A DNA stretch of 42,817 bases, taken from assembly GCF_017163705.1 (NCBI RefSeq), contig NZ_JAFIWB010000035.1:1-42817 (forward strand). Direction: 5' to 3'. Below, piece after piece: positions 18,857 to 29,320 of this stretch. The translations under genes were made by a program, and so were the position numbers. The stretch's first letter is position 1, and each line of letters opens with the position of its first letter. The notes under the pieces are model-generated. The model did not search any database. It worked only from the letters and a program-made list of their open reading frames with translations, and was not told the origin of the DNA. Source of the stretch: Xanthomonas bonasiae. GTDB lineage: Bacteria > Pseudomonadota > Gammaproteobacteria > Xanthomonadales > Xanthomonadaceae.

Positions 18857-20788
18857 TCACCAGGTATCGGTTCGGAAGGGGGAAACGGGCAACTGCTCGC
18901 GGTTGACCAGGTTGGCCTCGGCCGGGTTTTCGCTCCAGGCATAGCGCACCGCCTGCGGTTGCGCCACTTCGGCGCTTTCGACCACCACCACCCGGTCGCC
19001 GTCGATGCGCGCCTGCGCCGGATGGAAGCGGCGGTCGGCGCCGGCCACGCTGAAACCGTGCAGCTGCGCGGCACCACCGCGTATCGCCAGCGCACTGCCC
19101 ATCGGATCGAAACGCAACGCGACCGCATGCCGGCCGAACTCGGCCTGCGCGAATACCGGCGCGCTGTAGACCAGCTGTTCGCCATAGGCCACATGCCGCG
19201 CCGCCAGCGCGAGGCGATGGCCGACGTCCTGCTTGTTGGTCGGATGGATGTCGCCGGGCGTGCCGATGTCGATGGTCACCGCCTGCGCGGTCGCCGGCAG
19301 CGCCAAGGTCCTGGACTGCGATTCGCGCAGCTGCGCCCACGGGCTGAGGTCGCCCTTGTCGGAGCCTGCCTGGAAGTTGGCCAGCTGCACCCACAGGAAC
19401 GGCAACTGCGGCTGTGCGCGTTCCTCGCGCCAGCTGCGGATCAGGGTCGCGAACTGCTCGCGGTAGCGCAGCGCGCCGCCTTCGTAGGCATTGCTCTCGC
19501 CCTGGTACCAGATCACGCCCTTGAGCGGAAACGGCTGCAGTGGATGGATCATGCGGTTGTACAGCAGCGTCGGCTGCTGGTTCCTGCCGTCGTCCAGCGT
19601 CACGCTCACCTTGGCCGGACGGAATTTCCATTCCGGCAACGGGCGCTTCGTGCCGTCGCCGAGTTGCACGAAGCGTTCGCTGTCGTCGCCGTGCAGGCCG
19701 CCACCGCCGCTGAGGTCGGTCACCTGCACCGCGATGCGGTTGACTCCGGCGTGCAGCGCCGCCGCGGGCACGCGGTACACGCGCGGCAGGTTCCAGCGCT
19801 GCTCGGTATGCCCGACCGGCTGGCCGTTGACGTAGGTGATGTCCGAGTCGTCGACCTGGCCGACCCCCAGGGTGATGCCGGCCTCGGCCTCCTCCGCGCT
19901 GAGGGTGAAGGCGGTGCGGTACCAGGCGATGCCGTCCATGCCGTCGTAGCCGCTGGCCTCCCAGTTGCGATCGACCGCAATCCGGTCCCAGTCGCTGTCG
20001 TCCAGGTCGGCGGCGCGCCATTGTTCGGCGCCATCGGCCACCGCCGGCCAGCGCGCGATGCGCTGCCGCACCGCGGCCAGGGTCTGCGCGTCCTTGGCCT
20101 GCAGCGCGGCGATGCTGTGCTCGGTCTGCGCGGCATCCATGCCCAGCGCTGCGGCATCCATCCACGCCTCGATCGCGCTGCCGCCCCAGCTGCTGTCGAC
20201 GATGCCGATCGGCACCCCGGTGCTCCTGCGCAACTCGCGCGCGAAGAAATAGCCGACCGCGGAAAACGCGCCGGCGTCCTGCGGCGTGGCGGCCTTCCAT
20301 TCGCCGCCGGCCAGCTGTCGCTGCGGCTGCGGCGACCACGACTTGGGCACCTTGAAATGACGCAACTGCGGATCGTTCGCCGCGGCCACCTCGCGCGCGC
20401 CGTCGCGCGCCTGCGCCAGCGGCCACTCCATGTTGGACTGGCCGCTGGCCAGCCACACGTCGCCGACCAGCACGTCGCCGAGACGGCGTTGCGCACCGTC
20501 GCCCTGCACCTCCAAGACATACGGCCCTCCGGCCGCATGCGCCGGCAGCTGCGCCTGCCAGCGCCCGTCCGCGGCGGCGACGGCGGTCGCCGCGGCACCG
20601 TCCAGGCGCACCTGGATGCGCGCGCCCGGCGTGGCCCAGCCCCACACGCGCATCGGCACATCGCGTTGCAGCACCGCGCCGTCGGCGAACAGCAACGGCA
20701 GTTGCAACTCCGCCCAGGCCGATGCGGGCAGTGCCGCCAGCGCCAAGGCGGCCAGCCAGTACAGACAACGGGTCGAGCGTGCGTTCAT
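18857..20788 (-). CDS. CE20-like xyloglucan acetylesterase (sialate O-acetylesterase-related SGNH hydrolase)
   Basis: This 643-residue exported esterase belongs to the SASA/sialate O-acetylesterase superfamily. A Sec signal ends at LPASAWA. The SGNH catalytic serine is S118 in SGQSNMEW, and the Asp and His are in [10 protein letters not shown] (D513, H515). A beta-sandwich resembling a GH2 sugar-binding domain appears inserted between the two halves of the SGNH fold (about 255-375, [18 protein letters not shown] onward). Family CE20 was defined on a xyloglucan acetylesterase from Xanthomonas, and the operon context supports deacetylation of xyloglucan galactosyl groups. A sialic acid role is unlikely because no sialidase or sialate genes are nearby. 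Confidence 0.88.
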   Translation of the reverse strand: MNARSTRCLYWLAALALAALPASAWAELQLPLLFADGAVLQRDVPMRVWGWATPGARIQVRLDGAAATAVAAADGRWQAQLPAHAAGGPYVLEVQGDGAQRRLGDVLVGDVWLASGQSNMEWPLAQARDGAREVAAANDPQLRHFKVPKSWSPQPQRQLAGGEWKAATPQDAGAFSAVGYFFARELRRSTGVPIGIVDSSWGGSAIEAWMDAAALGMDAAQTEHSIAALQAKDAQTLAAVRQRIARWPAVADGAEQWRAADLDDSDWDRIAVDRNWEASGYDGMDGIAWYRTAFTLSAEEAEAGITLGVGQVDDSDITYVNGQPVGHTEQRWNLPRVYRVPAAALHAGVNRIAVQVTDLSGGGGLHGDDSERFVQLGDGTKRPLPEWKFRPAKVSVTLDDGRNQQPTLLYNRMIHPLQPFPLKGVIWYQGESNAYEGGALRYREQFATLIRSWREERAQPQLPFLWVQLANFQAGSDKGDLSPWAQLRESQSRTLALPATAQAVTIDIGTPGDIHPTNKQDVGHRLALAARHVAYGEQLVYSAPVFAQAEFGRHAVALRFDPMGSALAIRGGAAQLHGFSVAGADRRFHPAQARIDGDRVVVVESAEVAQPQAVRYAWSENPAEANLVNREQLPVSPFRTDTW

Positions 20789-20902
20789 CGGATCGTTCCT
20801 GCATCGGTCGTTGCCGCCGGCGGCGCGCACGGCAACAGGGAAGCCAGCGCAGCGCCCGCGCAGGCGCGCGCACGGCCGCATGCAACGCGCTGGCCGCGCG
20901 GA

Positions 20903-23170
20903 CTACGGCGCATCGCCATAGAAGATGCCTCGGCCGCCGGTGGCGAAGTAGACGCGGCCGACCACGCGCGGGTCGCCGGTGACGGCGTAGGGGCGGCCGA
21001 ACCGGTGCGCGTCGTCGTCGATGCGCTGCCAGCGGTGGCCTTCGTCCTCGGAGCGGAACAGCCCGCCGACGCCGTCCACGGTACCGGCAAGGAACAGCAT
21101 CGGCGGCGCACCCTCGCGCGGCGCCCGGCCCAGGCCCAGCGAGCGCGCTTCCTGCACGTTCGACAGCACCTGCAGCCTGCCGTCCTGCCAGCGCAGCACC
21201 CCGTGGCTGGGGCTGGCCAGGTAGACCACGCCGGCGCGCAGCGGATCCGGGCGCAGCTGCGGGCGGGTGCGCTCGGCAGCGGACGGCGCGCCGACCTGGA
21301 CGCCGCTGTCGCGAAACCGGCGGCCGCCGTCCTCGCTGAGAAAGAAACGGCCGCTGGCCGCATCCACCGCGTACCAGCGCTGCGGATCAACCCGGTCGGC
21401 CTCGATCAGCAAGCTGCCCGAGGAACCTTCCACACGCTGCCACTGCCGGCCCCAATCGTCGCTGGCCCAGGCGCTGCCGCCGTTGCGCGGCGACCAGATC
21501 ACGCGGCTGCCGTCGGCGTTGATCGCGATATGCCCGGCGCCCTCGCCCACCGGCGGCTCGCTGGCGAATGCCGTCCAGTTGGCGCCGCCATCGCGCGACC
21601 ATGCCGCGCGAGCCTCGCCGTTGCGCCGCTCGCGCAACGTACCGCTGCGCACCACCAACTGCGGCGCCTGGCCGGCGGCATCGATGCTCTCGCCGTTGGT
21701 CAGGCGCGGCCCGGCGAACTGCGACTGCGCGCGGTCCAGGGTGTCGTGGCGGAAGCCATCGATGTCGCCGAGCGCGCTCAGCAAGTGCGCGCCTTGCGCC
21801 GGGCTGAGCAGGTCCAGCGGCACCGTTTCCTCCAGCCCGGCGTCGGCGAACCACCACTGCACCACGCCATCGGCGGCATCGAACGCGCGCAGGTTGCGCG
21901 AGGCCCAGACGCCGTAGCCGGTGACGAACAGCGCGCGATCGCTGTCGAACGGATCGATCGCCAGCGACGCCATCCAGTGTGGGCGCGCCTGCGCGGTCCA
22001 CGGCGCCGCGTCGTGCGCGAAGCGCGAGCGCGGGAACAGCGGTGCCCAGCTGCGTCCGCCATCGGTGCTGCGGTAGATGTCGTCGCCCGGCTGGTAGCGG
22101 CGGAACGTGCTGGCGATCAGCGTGTCCGGCCGGCGCGGGTCCACCGCCACCGCGCCCCAACCGAAGCCCGGCCCGCTGCGCGGTTGCGGCACCGGGGTGA
22201 TGTCGGTCCAGCGCGCCGCGGCCGGCTCGTACTTCCAGACCGCGCCGTCGGCCATCAGGTCCGGACCCGGCTGGTCGCCGTAGCTGAGGTAGTAGATGCC
22301 GGCGCTGGAACGCACCATGTGGCTGGGGCGCAATCCGGTCGGCTGCCCCGGCACCGGCCGCCAGCTGCGCCCGCCGTCCGCGGACTCGAACAGGCTCTGT
22401 TCCGGCGTGGACACGCCAACGTAGATCCGCTGCGACGCGCCACCGCTGGCGGCGCTGGCCGGGTCGAACAGCACGAAGGCGATGCCCACCTGCTGGCGAC
22501 GTCCGGCATGGTTCACCGCGCTGGCCGACGGCCCGGTGGCCACCGCCGGAAACGACTGCACCCGCTGCCAGTGCGCGCCGCGGTCGGCGCTGCGCCATAG
22601 GCCGGCATCGCGCGAACCGAGCAGCAACACGCGGCCGTCGTTGGGGTCGACGGCGAGCCGTTCGCCGTTGCCGCGGCCCAGTTCGTTGCCGCCCAGCCTG
22701 AACGGCAGATCGGTGCGCACGAAGCGGCGCCCCTGGTCGTGCGAACGCAGGATCGCGGCGTTGCCGGCGCGCTCGTGCAGATAGGTGCCCGCGGCCAGGT
22801 ACAGCGCCTGCGGATCGTGCGGGTCGATCGCGAACGCATCGATGCCCATCAGGTTCTGGTCGGCCGGCCCGAGCCAGTCGGTCAAGGCGACCCAGTGCGC
22901 GGACGCGGCGTCCCAGCGGTAGGCGCCGCCGACGTCGGTGCGCGCATACAGCAGCCCCTGCTGCGCCGGGTGGAACAGCAGGCCGCTGACGAAACCGCCG
23001 CCGCCGATGGCGACGCTGCGGAACTGGTAAGGCACTGGCGGCGCCGCGAGCACCGGAACCGCGCCGCACAGCAAGACCAGCAGCAGCGCCAGCCAGGCCG
23101 AACGCAGCCGCCCGGCACGCTGCGACATGCCGGGCAGTGCGTCGGATCCTAGCAAGCGATGTTGCCGCAT
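20903..23170 (-). CDS. GH74 endo-xyloglucanase
   Basis: This 755-residue enzyme cleaves the beta-1,4-glucan backbone of xyloglucan. The double seven-bladed propeller is suggested by repeated Asp-box-like turns ([24 protein letters not shown]). The two aspartates expected of GH74 are D79 in [11 protein letters not shown] and D469 in [12 protein letters not shown] signal peptide ends near PVLA. The start [10 protein letters not shown] has AGGG six bases upstream; [10 protein letters not shown], 42 bp further in, gives a shorter signal peptide and is an alternative. No carbohydrate-binding module follows the catalytic domain. It lies 101 bp after the second receptor gene and 114 bp before the esterase. 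Confidence 0.95.
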   Translation of the reverse strand: MRQHRLLGSDALPGMSQRAGRLRSAWLALLLVLLCGAVPVLAAPPVPYQFRSVAIGGGGFVSGLLFHPAQQGLLYARTDVGGAYRWDAASAHWVALTDWLGPADQNLMGIDAFAIDPHDPQALYLAAGTYLHERAGNAAILRSHDQGRRFVRTDLPFRLGGNELGRGNGERLAVDPNDGRVLLLGSRDAGLWRSADRGAHWQRVQSFPAVATGPSASAVNHAGRRQQVGIAFVLFDPASAASGGASQRIYVGVSTPEQSLFESADGGRSWRPVPGQPTGLRPSHMVRSSAGIYYLSYGDQPGPDLMADGAVWKYEPAAARWTDITPVPQPRSGPGFGWGAVAVDPRRPDTLIASTFRRYQPGDDIYRSTDGGRSWAPLFPRSRFAHDAAPWTAQARPHWMASLAIDPFDSDRALFVTGYGVWASRNLRAFDAADGVVQWWFADAGLEETVPLDLLSPAQGAHLLSALGDIDGFRHDTLDRAQSQFAGPRLTNGESIDAAGQAPQLVVRSGTLRERRNGEARAAWSRDGGANWTAFASEPPVGEGAGHIAINADGSRVIWSPRNGGSAWASDDWGRQWQRVEGSSGSLLIEADRVDPQRWYAVDAASGRFFLSEDGGRRFRDSGVQVGAPSAAERTRPQLRPDPLRAGVVYLASPSHGVLRWQDGRLQVLSNVQEARSLGLGRAPREGAPPMLFLAGTVDGVGGLFRSEDEGHRWQRIDDDAHRFGRPYAVTGDPRVVGRVYFATGGRGIFYGDAP

Positions 23171-23271
23171 CGTGCGCCCTACTCCGAGTGCAACCGACGG
23201 CCACGCCGTCGGCAGGAAAACCCCCGCTCCGGCCACGCTGCGCGCGCCGGAGCGGATCGACCGCGCCGTGC

Positions 23272-26004
23272 TCAGAAGCTGGCGCGCAGGGTCAGGCCGT
23301 AACGACGGTCGTTGATCACGAAGTCGCGGTAACGCGATTCCACGCCCAGGTAGCTCTCGTTGCGGGTATCCAGCAGATTGACCCCATCCACCGACACCGA
23401 CCATACGTCGTCGATGTTGTAGCGCACCGACGCGTCCAGCTGACCGAAGCCCTTGTTGTACACCGGCAGATTGCCGGTGCCGTTGCCGGCCGTGGTCACC
23501 AGCCAGTCGCTGCGCCAGTTGTAGGCCACGCGCGCCTGGAAGCGCGACATCTCGTAGCTGAGGATCAGGTTGTAGCTGTTCTTGGACAGGCCCTGCAACG
23601 GCACCGTCAGCGCCTGGCCGTTGGTGTCGGTGGCGGTCGGGCTCGGCGCCTCGCTGTCCACGTAGGTGTAGTTGGCCTGCAGGCCGAAGCCGCTCAGCCA
23701 GCCCGGCAGGAAGTCGAAGAACTGGGTATAGCCCAGCTCCGCGCCCTTGATCCGGCCGTCCTTGCCGTTGACCGGGCGGGTGATCTCCCAGGTCTGGCCG
23801 CCATAGACCTCCTCGAACACGGCATCGGCGATGAAACCGTCGACCTTCTTGTAGAACACCGTGCCGTACATCATCGAACCCTTGCCGAAGTACCACTCCA
23901 GCGCGGTATCGAACTGGTCGGCCTTCATCGGCCGCAGGTCCGGATTGCCGGCCGAACCGGTGCGGCGGGTGGTGCCGTCGTTGCCGGTGGCGGTGCCCAG
24001 GCTCAGGTTCGGATTGAGTTCGTTGAGATCCGGACGCGAGATGCCGCGCGAGGCGGCGAAGCGCCACTGCAGCGTGTCGGTGAGCATCCACCGCAGATTC
24101 AGGCTCGGCAGCACGTCGGTGTAGGTCTGCTGCACGTCCACCGGCAGCAGGCCGCCGCCCTCGGCGTCGGTGCCGGTGCGCACGCCCTGCGAATCGACCT
24201 TGGTGCGCACGATGCGCAGGCCGATGTTGCCGTCGAACGGGATCGCGCCGCTGTCCACGCCGAAGCGCAGCACGCCGTAGGCGGCGTAGGTCTTCTCGCC
24301 CTGGCCGTTGATGTTGTTCGGCGCGAAGGTCAGCGGCGAGGCGCCGAACACCGACAACGCCTGCGCGTAGTTGTCGACCAGCGCGTCGGACGGAGTCAGC
24401 CTGGGGCCGAAGGTCTGCGAATCGCCGCGGAAGAAATCGGTGATCGGATTCTGCATCACCTGCGCGTCCGGGTACTGCGAGAACGGCGCGCCCAGGTACA
24501 TGTAGCGCCACACGTTGCCCTTGTTCTGCGCATCGCGGTCGGTATAGCGCACGCCGGCCTTGAAGCTGCGCGCGAAACTGTCGTCGAACGCCAGGTCCAT
24601 GTCGCTGCGCCAGGCGAACTCGGTTGCCTCGTTGTCGTCCTTGTTGTCCAGGTGGAACTTCCAGCCGCTGTAGTTGGCCTGGTCGGCCAGGTAGCCCGGG
24701 TTGCCGGCGGCATCGGTCACCGACAGGCGCGGCAGGTCGCCGCTAAAGTCGATGGTGTAGCGCGGCGTGGTGTCCATGCCGGTGCCGAGGATGTAGCGCG
24801 TGCCCTTGGTGGTGGCATCGATGTACTGGAAATCGGTGCTCAGGGTCAGGTTCGGCGATACCGTCCACTTGGCGCCCAGCGAGTAGTCGGTGGTCACCGA
24901 ATGGCGCTCGGTCAGGCTGGTGTTGGAATCGGCCGGGGTGTTCTGGAACGTGCCGCTGACGAACTCGTTGCGGTCGTTGACCACGATATCGTCGTAGCCC
25001 TGCATCGGGTTCTGCCCGCTGTAGGCGAAGAACGAATAGTCGTGCCAGCGGAAATCGTAGTCCGAGCGCAGCACCTGCGCGGTGACCTCGACGTCGTCGT
25101 TCGGCCGCCACTGCAGCGCGAACGCGCCGGTCTTGCGCTTGCGCTCGCCGACCGTGGTGTTGGTGCCGGCGCCATGCGGCACCGAGATCTCCTGGCCTTC
25201 ATAGCCCGGCAGATCGGTCTGCGTGTACCACGGCTCGATGGAGATGGTGTCCTGGCGGAACGGACTGGTCTGCTGCGAGTAGTTCACCAGCAGGCCGATC
25301 TCGCCGATGCCGGTCTGCCAGCGGTCGCTGTACATGCCCGAGAACGCCGGCTTGCTGTCGTCGGCCAGGTCGTAGTGGTTGTACTGCACGCTGCCGGCGA
25401 TCTTGCGCCCGTCGTAGTCGAACGGCAGGCGCGTGCGCAGGTCGACGGTGCCGCCCAGGCCGCCTTCGATCATGTCCGCGGACGGATTCTTGTAGACGTT
25501 GACGCCGGCCAGCAGTTCGGCCGACACGTCTTCGAAGCTCAGGCCGCGGCCGTCGTTGGCGGTGAAGATGTCGCGGCCGTTGAGCTCGGTGCGGACCTGG
25601 GTCAGGCCGCGGATCGCGATGCTGCTGCCCTCGCCGTAGTTGCGCGCGATCTGCACGCCGGAAATGCGCTGCAGCGCCTCGGCGACGTTGTTGTCGGGCA
25701 GCTTGCCGATGTCCTCGGCCACGATCGAGTCGACGATCTGCTCGGAATTCTGCTTGACCAGCTGCGCCTTGGTCACACTGCTGCGGGTGCCGCTGACCTG
25801 CACCGTATCCAGCTGCGTGGTGGCGTCGTCGGCCTGCGCAGGCGCGGCCTGCTCGGCTTGCTGGGCCTGCGCGGCGGACGCGGCGACCAGCGCGGCGACG
25901 GCCAGGGCGATGGCGGAGCGGCGGACGCCGCGGCCGGAAATCGAACGGGTAGAACGGAGCGCCACGGTCCGCGCAGGCGGACAATGGCTATGGGGCGCTG
26001 ACAT
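23272..26004 (-). CDS. TonB-dependent receptor, probable xyloglucan oligosaccharide importer (2)
   Basis: This 910-residue outer-membrane protein has a signal peptide ending at AAQAQ and a TonB-box-like DTVQVSGTR. The plug domain (about 75-190) contains AEDIGKLPDNNVAEALQRI, IAIRGLTQVRTELNGR and EGGLGGTVDLRTR. A C-terminal beta-barrel ends in the aromatic LTLRASF. It belongs to the large proteobacterial receptor family often linked to carbohydrate utilization loci in Xanthomonas. The start MSAPHSHC has GGGAGGGA in front. The gene precedes GH74, so uptake of GH74 products is the likely role; substrate is inferred only from context. Confidence 0.92.
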   Translation of the reverse strand: MSAPHSHCPPARTVALRSTRSISGRGVRRSAIALAVAALVAASAAQAQQAEQAAPAQADDATTQLDTVQVSGTRSSVTKAQLVKQNSEQIVDSIVAEDIGKLPDNNVAEALQRISGVQIARNYGEGSSIAIRGLTQVRTELNGRDIFTANDGRGLSFEDVSAELLAGVNVYKNPSADMIEGGLGGTVDLRTRLPFDYDGRKIAGSVQYNHYDLADDSKPAFSGMYSDRWQTGIGEIGLLVNYSQQTSPFRQDTISIEPWYTQTDLPGYEGQEISVPHGAGTNTTVGERKRKTGAFALQWRPNDDVEVTAQVLRSDYDFRWHDYSFFAYSGQNPMQGYDDIVVNDRNEFVSGTFQNTPADSNTSLTERHSVTTDYSLGAKWTVSPNLTLSTDFQYIDATTKGTRYILGTGMDTTPRYTIDFSGDLPRLSVTDAAGNPGYLADQANYSGWKFHLDNKDDNEATEFAWRSDMDLAFDDSFARSFKAGVRYTDRDAQNKGNVWRYMYLGAPFSQYPDAQVMQNPITDFFRGDSQTFGPRLTPSDALVDNYAQALSVFGASPLTFAPNNINGQGEKTYAAYGVLRFGVDSGAIPFDGNIGLRIVRTKVDSQGVRTGTDAEGGGLLPVDVQQTYTDVLPSLNLRWMLTDTLQWRFAASRGISRPDLNELNPNLSLGTATGNDGTTRRTGSAGNPDLRPMKADQFDTALEWYFGKGSMMYGTVFYKKVDGFIADAVFEEVYGGQTWEITRPVNGKDGRIKGAELGYTQFFDFLPGWLSGFGLQANYTYVDSEAPSPTATDTNGQALTVPLQGLSKNSYNLILSYEMSRFQARVAYNWRSDWLVTTAGNGTGNLPVYNKGFGQLDASVRYNIDDVWSVSVDGVNLLDTRNESYLGVESRYRDFVINDRRYGLTLRASF

Positions 26005-26179
26005 GGTGCTTCCCTCCCAGGACACATGTACAAACGATTCGGCGATCGTGCCAAGGGCAACGTCGCCGTTTCTAAGTTGTCCGGCCGCACCTGCCGAAAT
26101 GGGATGCTGGCCGCAAGTCGGACACGAGCGGGGTTGCCGCAGCGCGCACGCGATCGGAGACGATCACGACTCGGGCCTG

Positions 26180-26209
26180 AGAATAGGTTGCAGTCACCAT
26201 GCCATCCAA
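26180..26209 (-). promoter_or_regulatory. Possible sigma-70 promoter of the second receptor gene
   Basis: On the minus strand TTGGAT (26204-26209) and TATTCT (26180-26185) are 18 bp apart, about 175 bp before the start codon. An AT-rich patch (about 26208-26262) lies just upstream. The rest of 26005-26335 contains no gene that I can support. Confidence 0.35.
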
Positions 26210-26335
26210 TGAAATATTTACAGTTAGCTATATGTTTTCCACATACGAAAAGCGAGTCCGCCTGTAAACAGCCGCATACCGCCGTTGCGCAGGCTGTTTC
26301 GTTTCGGCGCGACGCCGACCGCATCCGCAACGCCA

Positions 26336-26368
26336 TAAAAAAAGCCCGCATGCGTCGCGCATGCGGGC
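26336..26368 (-). terminator. Intrinsic terminator after the first receptor gene
   Basis: GCCCGCATGCG and CGCATGCGGGC form an 11-bp perfect stem around TCG. On the minus strand it is followed by a run of seven T. It lies 27 bp after the stop codon of the 26396-29320 receptor gene, so that gene may be mostly monocistronic. Confidence 0.92.
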
Positions 26369-26395
26369 CGAGGACAGCGTCCTGGCGAACGTCGC

Positions 26396-29320
26396 TTACC
26401 AGTTGGCGCGCAGCACCAGCGAATAGCGGCGGTCGTTGACGAACCAGCTGCGCGTGTACAGGTGGTTGTCGACCTCGCCGTCGGCATAGGAGGTCGGCCC
26501 CATCAACACCTTGGTCACGGTATTGGTCAGGTTGTTGGCCTGGACACCGAGCTGCAGATGCGGGGTGAAGCGATAGAACACCGAAGCGTCGAGCTGGCCG
26601 TAGTCGTCCGACCAGGTCGGCAGCTTGGTCGCCACGTCGCTGGCGGTCAGCAGGTAGCGCGAACGCCAGTTGTAGGCCAGGCGTACCGACAACGGCCCCT
26701 TCTCGTAGATGCCGGCGAGGTTGTAGCTGCGCCGCGACAGGCCTTCCAGCGGCAGGCTCACACCGGTGACGGTGGTCTGCGTGTAGGGATCGGTCGCGGA
26801 ATTGACGCCGCCGCTGCTGTCCACGAAGGTGAAGTTGGCATTGACGCCGAAGCCGCTCAGCCAGCCCGGCCACGAGTCGAAGAACTGCGTGTAGCCGTAC
26901 TCGAAACCGCGGATGCGGCCCTTGGACATGTTGTACGGCCGCGTCACCAGCCAGTCCTGGCCACCGTAGGTCTCGGTGGTGGTCTGGGTGGAGAAGTAGT
27001 CCTTGACGCTCTTGTAGAACAGGGTCAGGTACATCATGTCGCTGGTGTCGAAATACCATTCCAGCGCGGTGTCGTACTGGTTGGCCTTCATCGGCTTGAG
27101 GTTCGGATTGCCCGCGGTGCCGGTCCACTTGGACACGGTGCCGTCCTCCTCGGTGGTCGCCGCCAGCAGCAGGTACGGCTGCAGCTGGGTGTAGTCCGGC
27201 CGCGCCATCGCCTTGGACGCGGCGATGCGCCACTGCAGCGCATCGGAGAACTTGAAGCGCATGTTGAAGCTCGGCAGCACGTTGGTATAACTGCCTTGCG
27301 CGTTGTTGGCGAAGAACTGCCCGGTGTACTGCGCCTTGAGCGCATCGGAGGCGGCGGTGGCCGACAGGTCGGGGAACTGGCCGTAGCCGGTGGCCTCGGT
27401 CTTGGTCTGCACGATGCGCACGCCGATGTTGCCGTCCACCGGCACGCCCAGCGCCTCGTCGTTGCCGAAGTACAGCACCGCGTAGGCCGCCTGGGTACGC
27501 TCGAACTGGCGGTTGGTGTCCTGCAACTGGTACTGGTCCGGCGCCCAGCCCCAGCCGCGCAGCGCCACAATCTGCTCGATCAGCTTGGAGGTGCCGGCAT
27601 AGTCCTTGACCGCGGCATTGCTCGGGAAATACAGACTATTGGGCACGCTGATCTTGCCGCGGAACAGGTTCGAGTACGAATACAGCTGCGAGGACGAGGT
27701 CATGTAGCTGGCCAGGTCCGCCAGGCCGGTGCTGGTTTCGGGAATCGTCGCCCAGTTGTCGCTGATCACGCCCCAGTTGTAGCCGGAATTCTTGTTGGTC
27801 TGGGTGCGGTCGGTGGCGCGGATACCGGCGCGGAAGGTGCGCAGCCACGGGTTGTCGTCGTAGGTGTATTCCAGGTCGAAGCGCGTGGCCAGTTCGCGGC
27901 CGCGATTCTTCGCCAGGTGGTCCATCGCCGCGCTCCAGAAATAATTGGAGGGGTCGGAGGTATAGCTGGTATCGGCGATCGACACCGCCGGGTACTTGCC
28001 GCTCAGGTCGAAGGTCAGGCCCGGCAGGTAGACCGAACTGAACAGGGTGAAGTCCAGCGAATCGCTTTCCGACTGCACCAGTTGCATGTCGCCGCGCACG
28101 GTGAGGTTGCTGGTGAGCTTGTGGGTGAAACCGCCGGACAGGTCGGAGGTGGTGGTGCTCTGCTGCGCGTAGCGGTTGTCGGTGTAGAAGCGCACGCCAT
28201 CGTTGCCAGTGACGTTGCCGCGCCAGGAACTGGACACCGGCGAGCCGCTGACGAAACGGCCGTCGGCGTCGTAGGTGAAGGTGGTGCCGGGGGCGGGACT
28301 GATCGCGTTGGTGTCGTCGTTGAAGAACGCCGCGCGCTCCTGCCAGTTCATGTCGTAGGTGGAGCGCATGTACTGCACGTAGATTTCGGTGTCGTCGCTG
28401 GGCCGCCACTGGAACGCCCCGGCCACGCCCTTGCGCTTGCGTTCGAAATCCAGCTGCCGCCAGTTGACGCCGCCGGGCACGTAGACCTTGTCGAAATCGG
28501 TGCCGGCCAGCAACGCCGCATCGGTGCGGCGCACGAACGGCTCCACCTGGATGCCGTCGCTGCGGGTGGCCAGTTCCGAATAGGCCACGTCCAGCATCAG
28601 CCCCATCTCGCCGACGCCGGTGTTCCAGCGATCGCTGAACAGGAACGAGCCGGACGGCTTGTAGGTCTTGCTGAAGTCGCCGTAGTTCTCGTCGGCGGTG
28701 AAGCCGATCACCCGGCCGGGCTGGTCGAACGGCATGCGCGTGCGCAGGTTGACCGTGCCGCCGAGGCCGCCTTCGATGATCTCAGCCGACGGGTTCTTGT
28801 ACACGTCCACGCCGGCCATCAGTTCGGCCGGCACGTCCTCGAAGCTGAGTCCGCGGCCGCTGGCGGCGCTGAAGCTGTCGCGCCCGTTGAGCTCGCCGCG
28901 CACCTGGGTCATGCCGCGGATCATCACGCCGCTGCCTTCGGCGGAGAAATGGTCGGGGTCGTTGCGCGCCATGAAGTGGTCGATGGTCACGCCGCTGACC
29001 CGCTGCAGGGTCTCGGTGACGCTGCGGTCGGGCAGCGCGCCGATGTCCTCGGCGCTGACCGAATCGACGATCTGCTCGGCATCGTGCTTGATCGTCTGCG
29101 ACTTGATCAGGCTGGCGCGCACGCCTTTGACCTCGATCGCGTCGAGCTGGGTCACCGGATCGGCGCTCTTCTTCTTGCTGCTGTCCTCGGCGTCCTGTGC
29201 CATCGCCTGCGCGCTCAACAACAGGCCGATGCTCAGCGCCATGGCCGAACGACGCAAAAGACAGGTAGTACGAACCGCTGCGGTCGGCGAGGCCGGACCA
29301 CGGTAATGACGCGATGACAT
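26396..29320 (-). CDS. TonB-dependent receptor, probable xyloglucan oligosaccharide importer (1)
   Basis: This 974-residue outer-membrane protein has a signal peptide ending at AQAMAQ, a TonB-box-like LDAIEVKGVR and a plug (about 75-190) with AEDIGALPDRSVTETLQRV, MIRGMTQVRGELNGR and EGGLGGTVNLRTR. The beta-barrel ends in the aromatic LVLRANW. It is homologous to the next receptor gene over the plug and much of the barrel, but is about 65 residues longer. The start MSSRHYRGP has GGGAGGGA in front. A strong terminator follows it, separating it from the second receptor gene. Substrate is inferred from the locus. Confidence 0.92.
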   Translation of the reverse strand: MSSRHYRGPASPTAAVRTTCLLRRSAMALSIGLLLSAQAMAQDAEDSSKKKSADPVTQLDAIEVKGVRASLIKSQTIKHDAEQIVDSVSAEDIGALPDRSVTETLQRVSGVTIDHFMARNDPDHFSAEGSGVMIRGMTQVRGELNGRDSFSAASGRGLSFEDVPAELMAGVDVYKNPSAEIIEGGLGGTVNLRTRMPFDQPGRVIGFTADENYGDFSKTYKPSGSFLFSDRWNTGVGEMGLMLDVAYSELATRSDGIQVEPFVRRTDAALLAGTDFDKVYVPGGVNWRQLDFERKRKGVAGAFQWRPSDDTEIYVQYMRSTYDMNWQERAAFFNDDTNAISPAPGTTFTYDADGRFVSGSPVSSSWRGNVTGNDGVRFYTDNRYAQQSTTTSDLSGGFTHKLTSNLTVRGDMQLVQSESDSLDFTLFSSVYLPGLTFDLSGKYPAVSIADTSYTSDPSNYFWSAAMDHLAKNRGRELATRFDLEYTYDDNPWLRTFRAGIRATDRTQTNKNSGYNWGVISDNWATIPETSTGLADLASYMTSSSQLYSYSNLFRGKISVPNSLYFPSNAAVKDYAGTSKLIEQIVALRGWGWAPDQYQLQDTNRQFERTQAAYAVLYFGNDEALGVPVDGNIGVRIVQTKTEATGYGQFPDLSATAASDALKAQYTGQFFANNAQGSYTNVLPSFNMRFKFSDALQWRIAASKAMARPDYTQLQPYLLLAATTEEDGTVSKWTGTAGNPNLKPMKANQYDTALEWYFDTSDMMYLTLFYKSVKDYFSTQTTTETYGGQDWLVTRPYNMSKGRIRGFEYGYTQFFDSWPGWLSGFGVNANFTFVDSSGGVNSATDPYTQTTVTGVSLPLEGLSRRSYNLAGIYEKGPLSVRLAYNWRSRYLLTASDVATKLPTWSDDYGQLDASVFYRFTPHLQLGVQANNLTNTVTKVLMGPTSYADGEVDNHLYTRSWFVNDRRYSLVLRANW

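Noticed and set aside
18857-20788. Sialic acid metabolism suggested by the sialate O-acetylesterase-like gene
   Set aside because: All neighbours act on xyloglucan, no sialidase, lyase or sialate transporter is present, and the protein fits the CE20 pattern.
18854-22600. Very long plus-strand frame (over 1,200 codons) antisense to the GH35, CE20 and GH74 genes
   Set aside because: Typical antisense shadow in high-GC DNA. The minus-strand frames have clear domains and catalytic motifs; this one has only low-complexity Arg/Ala/Gln/His sequence.
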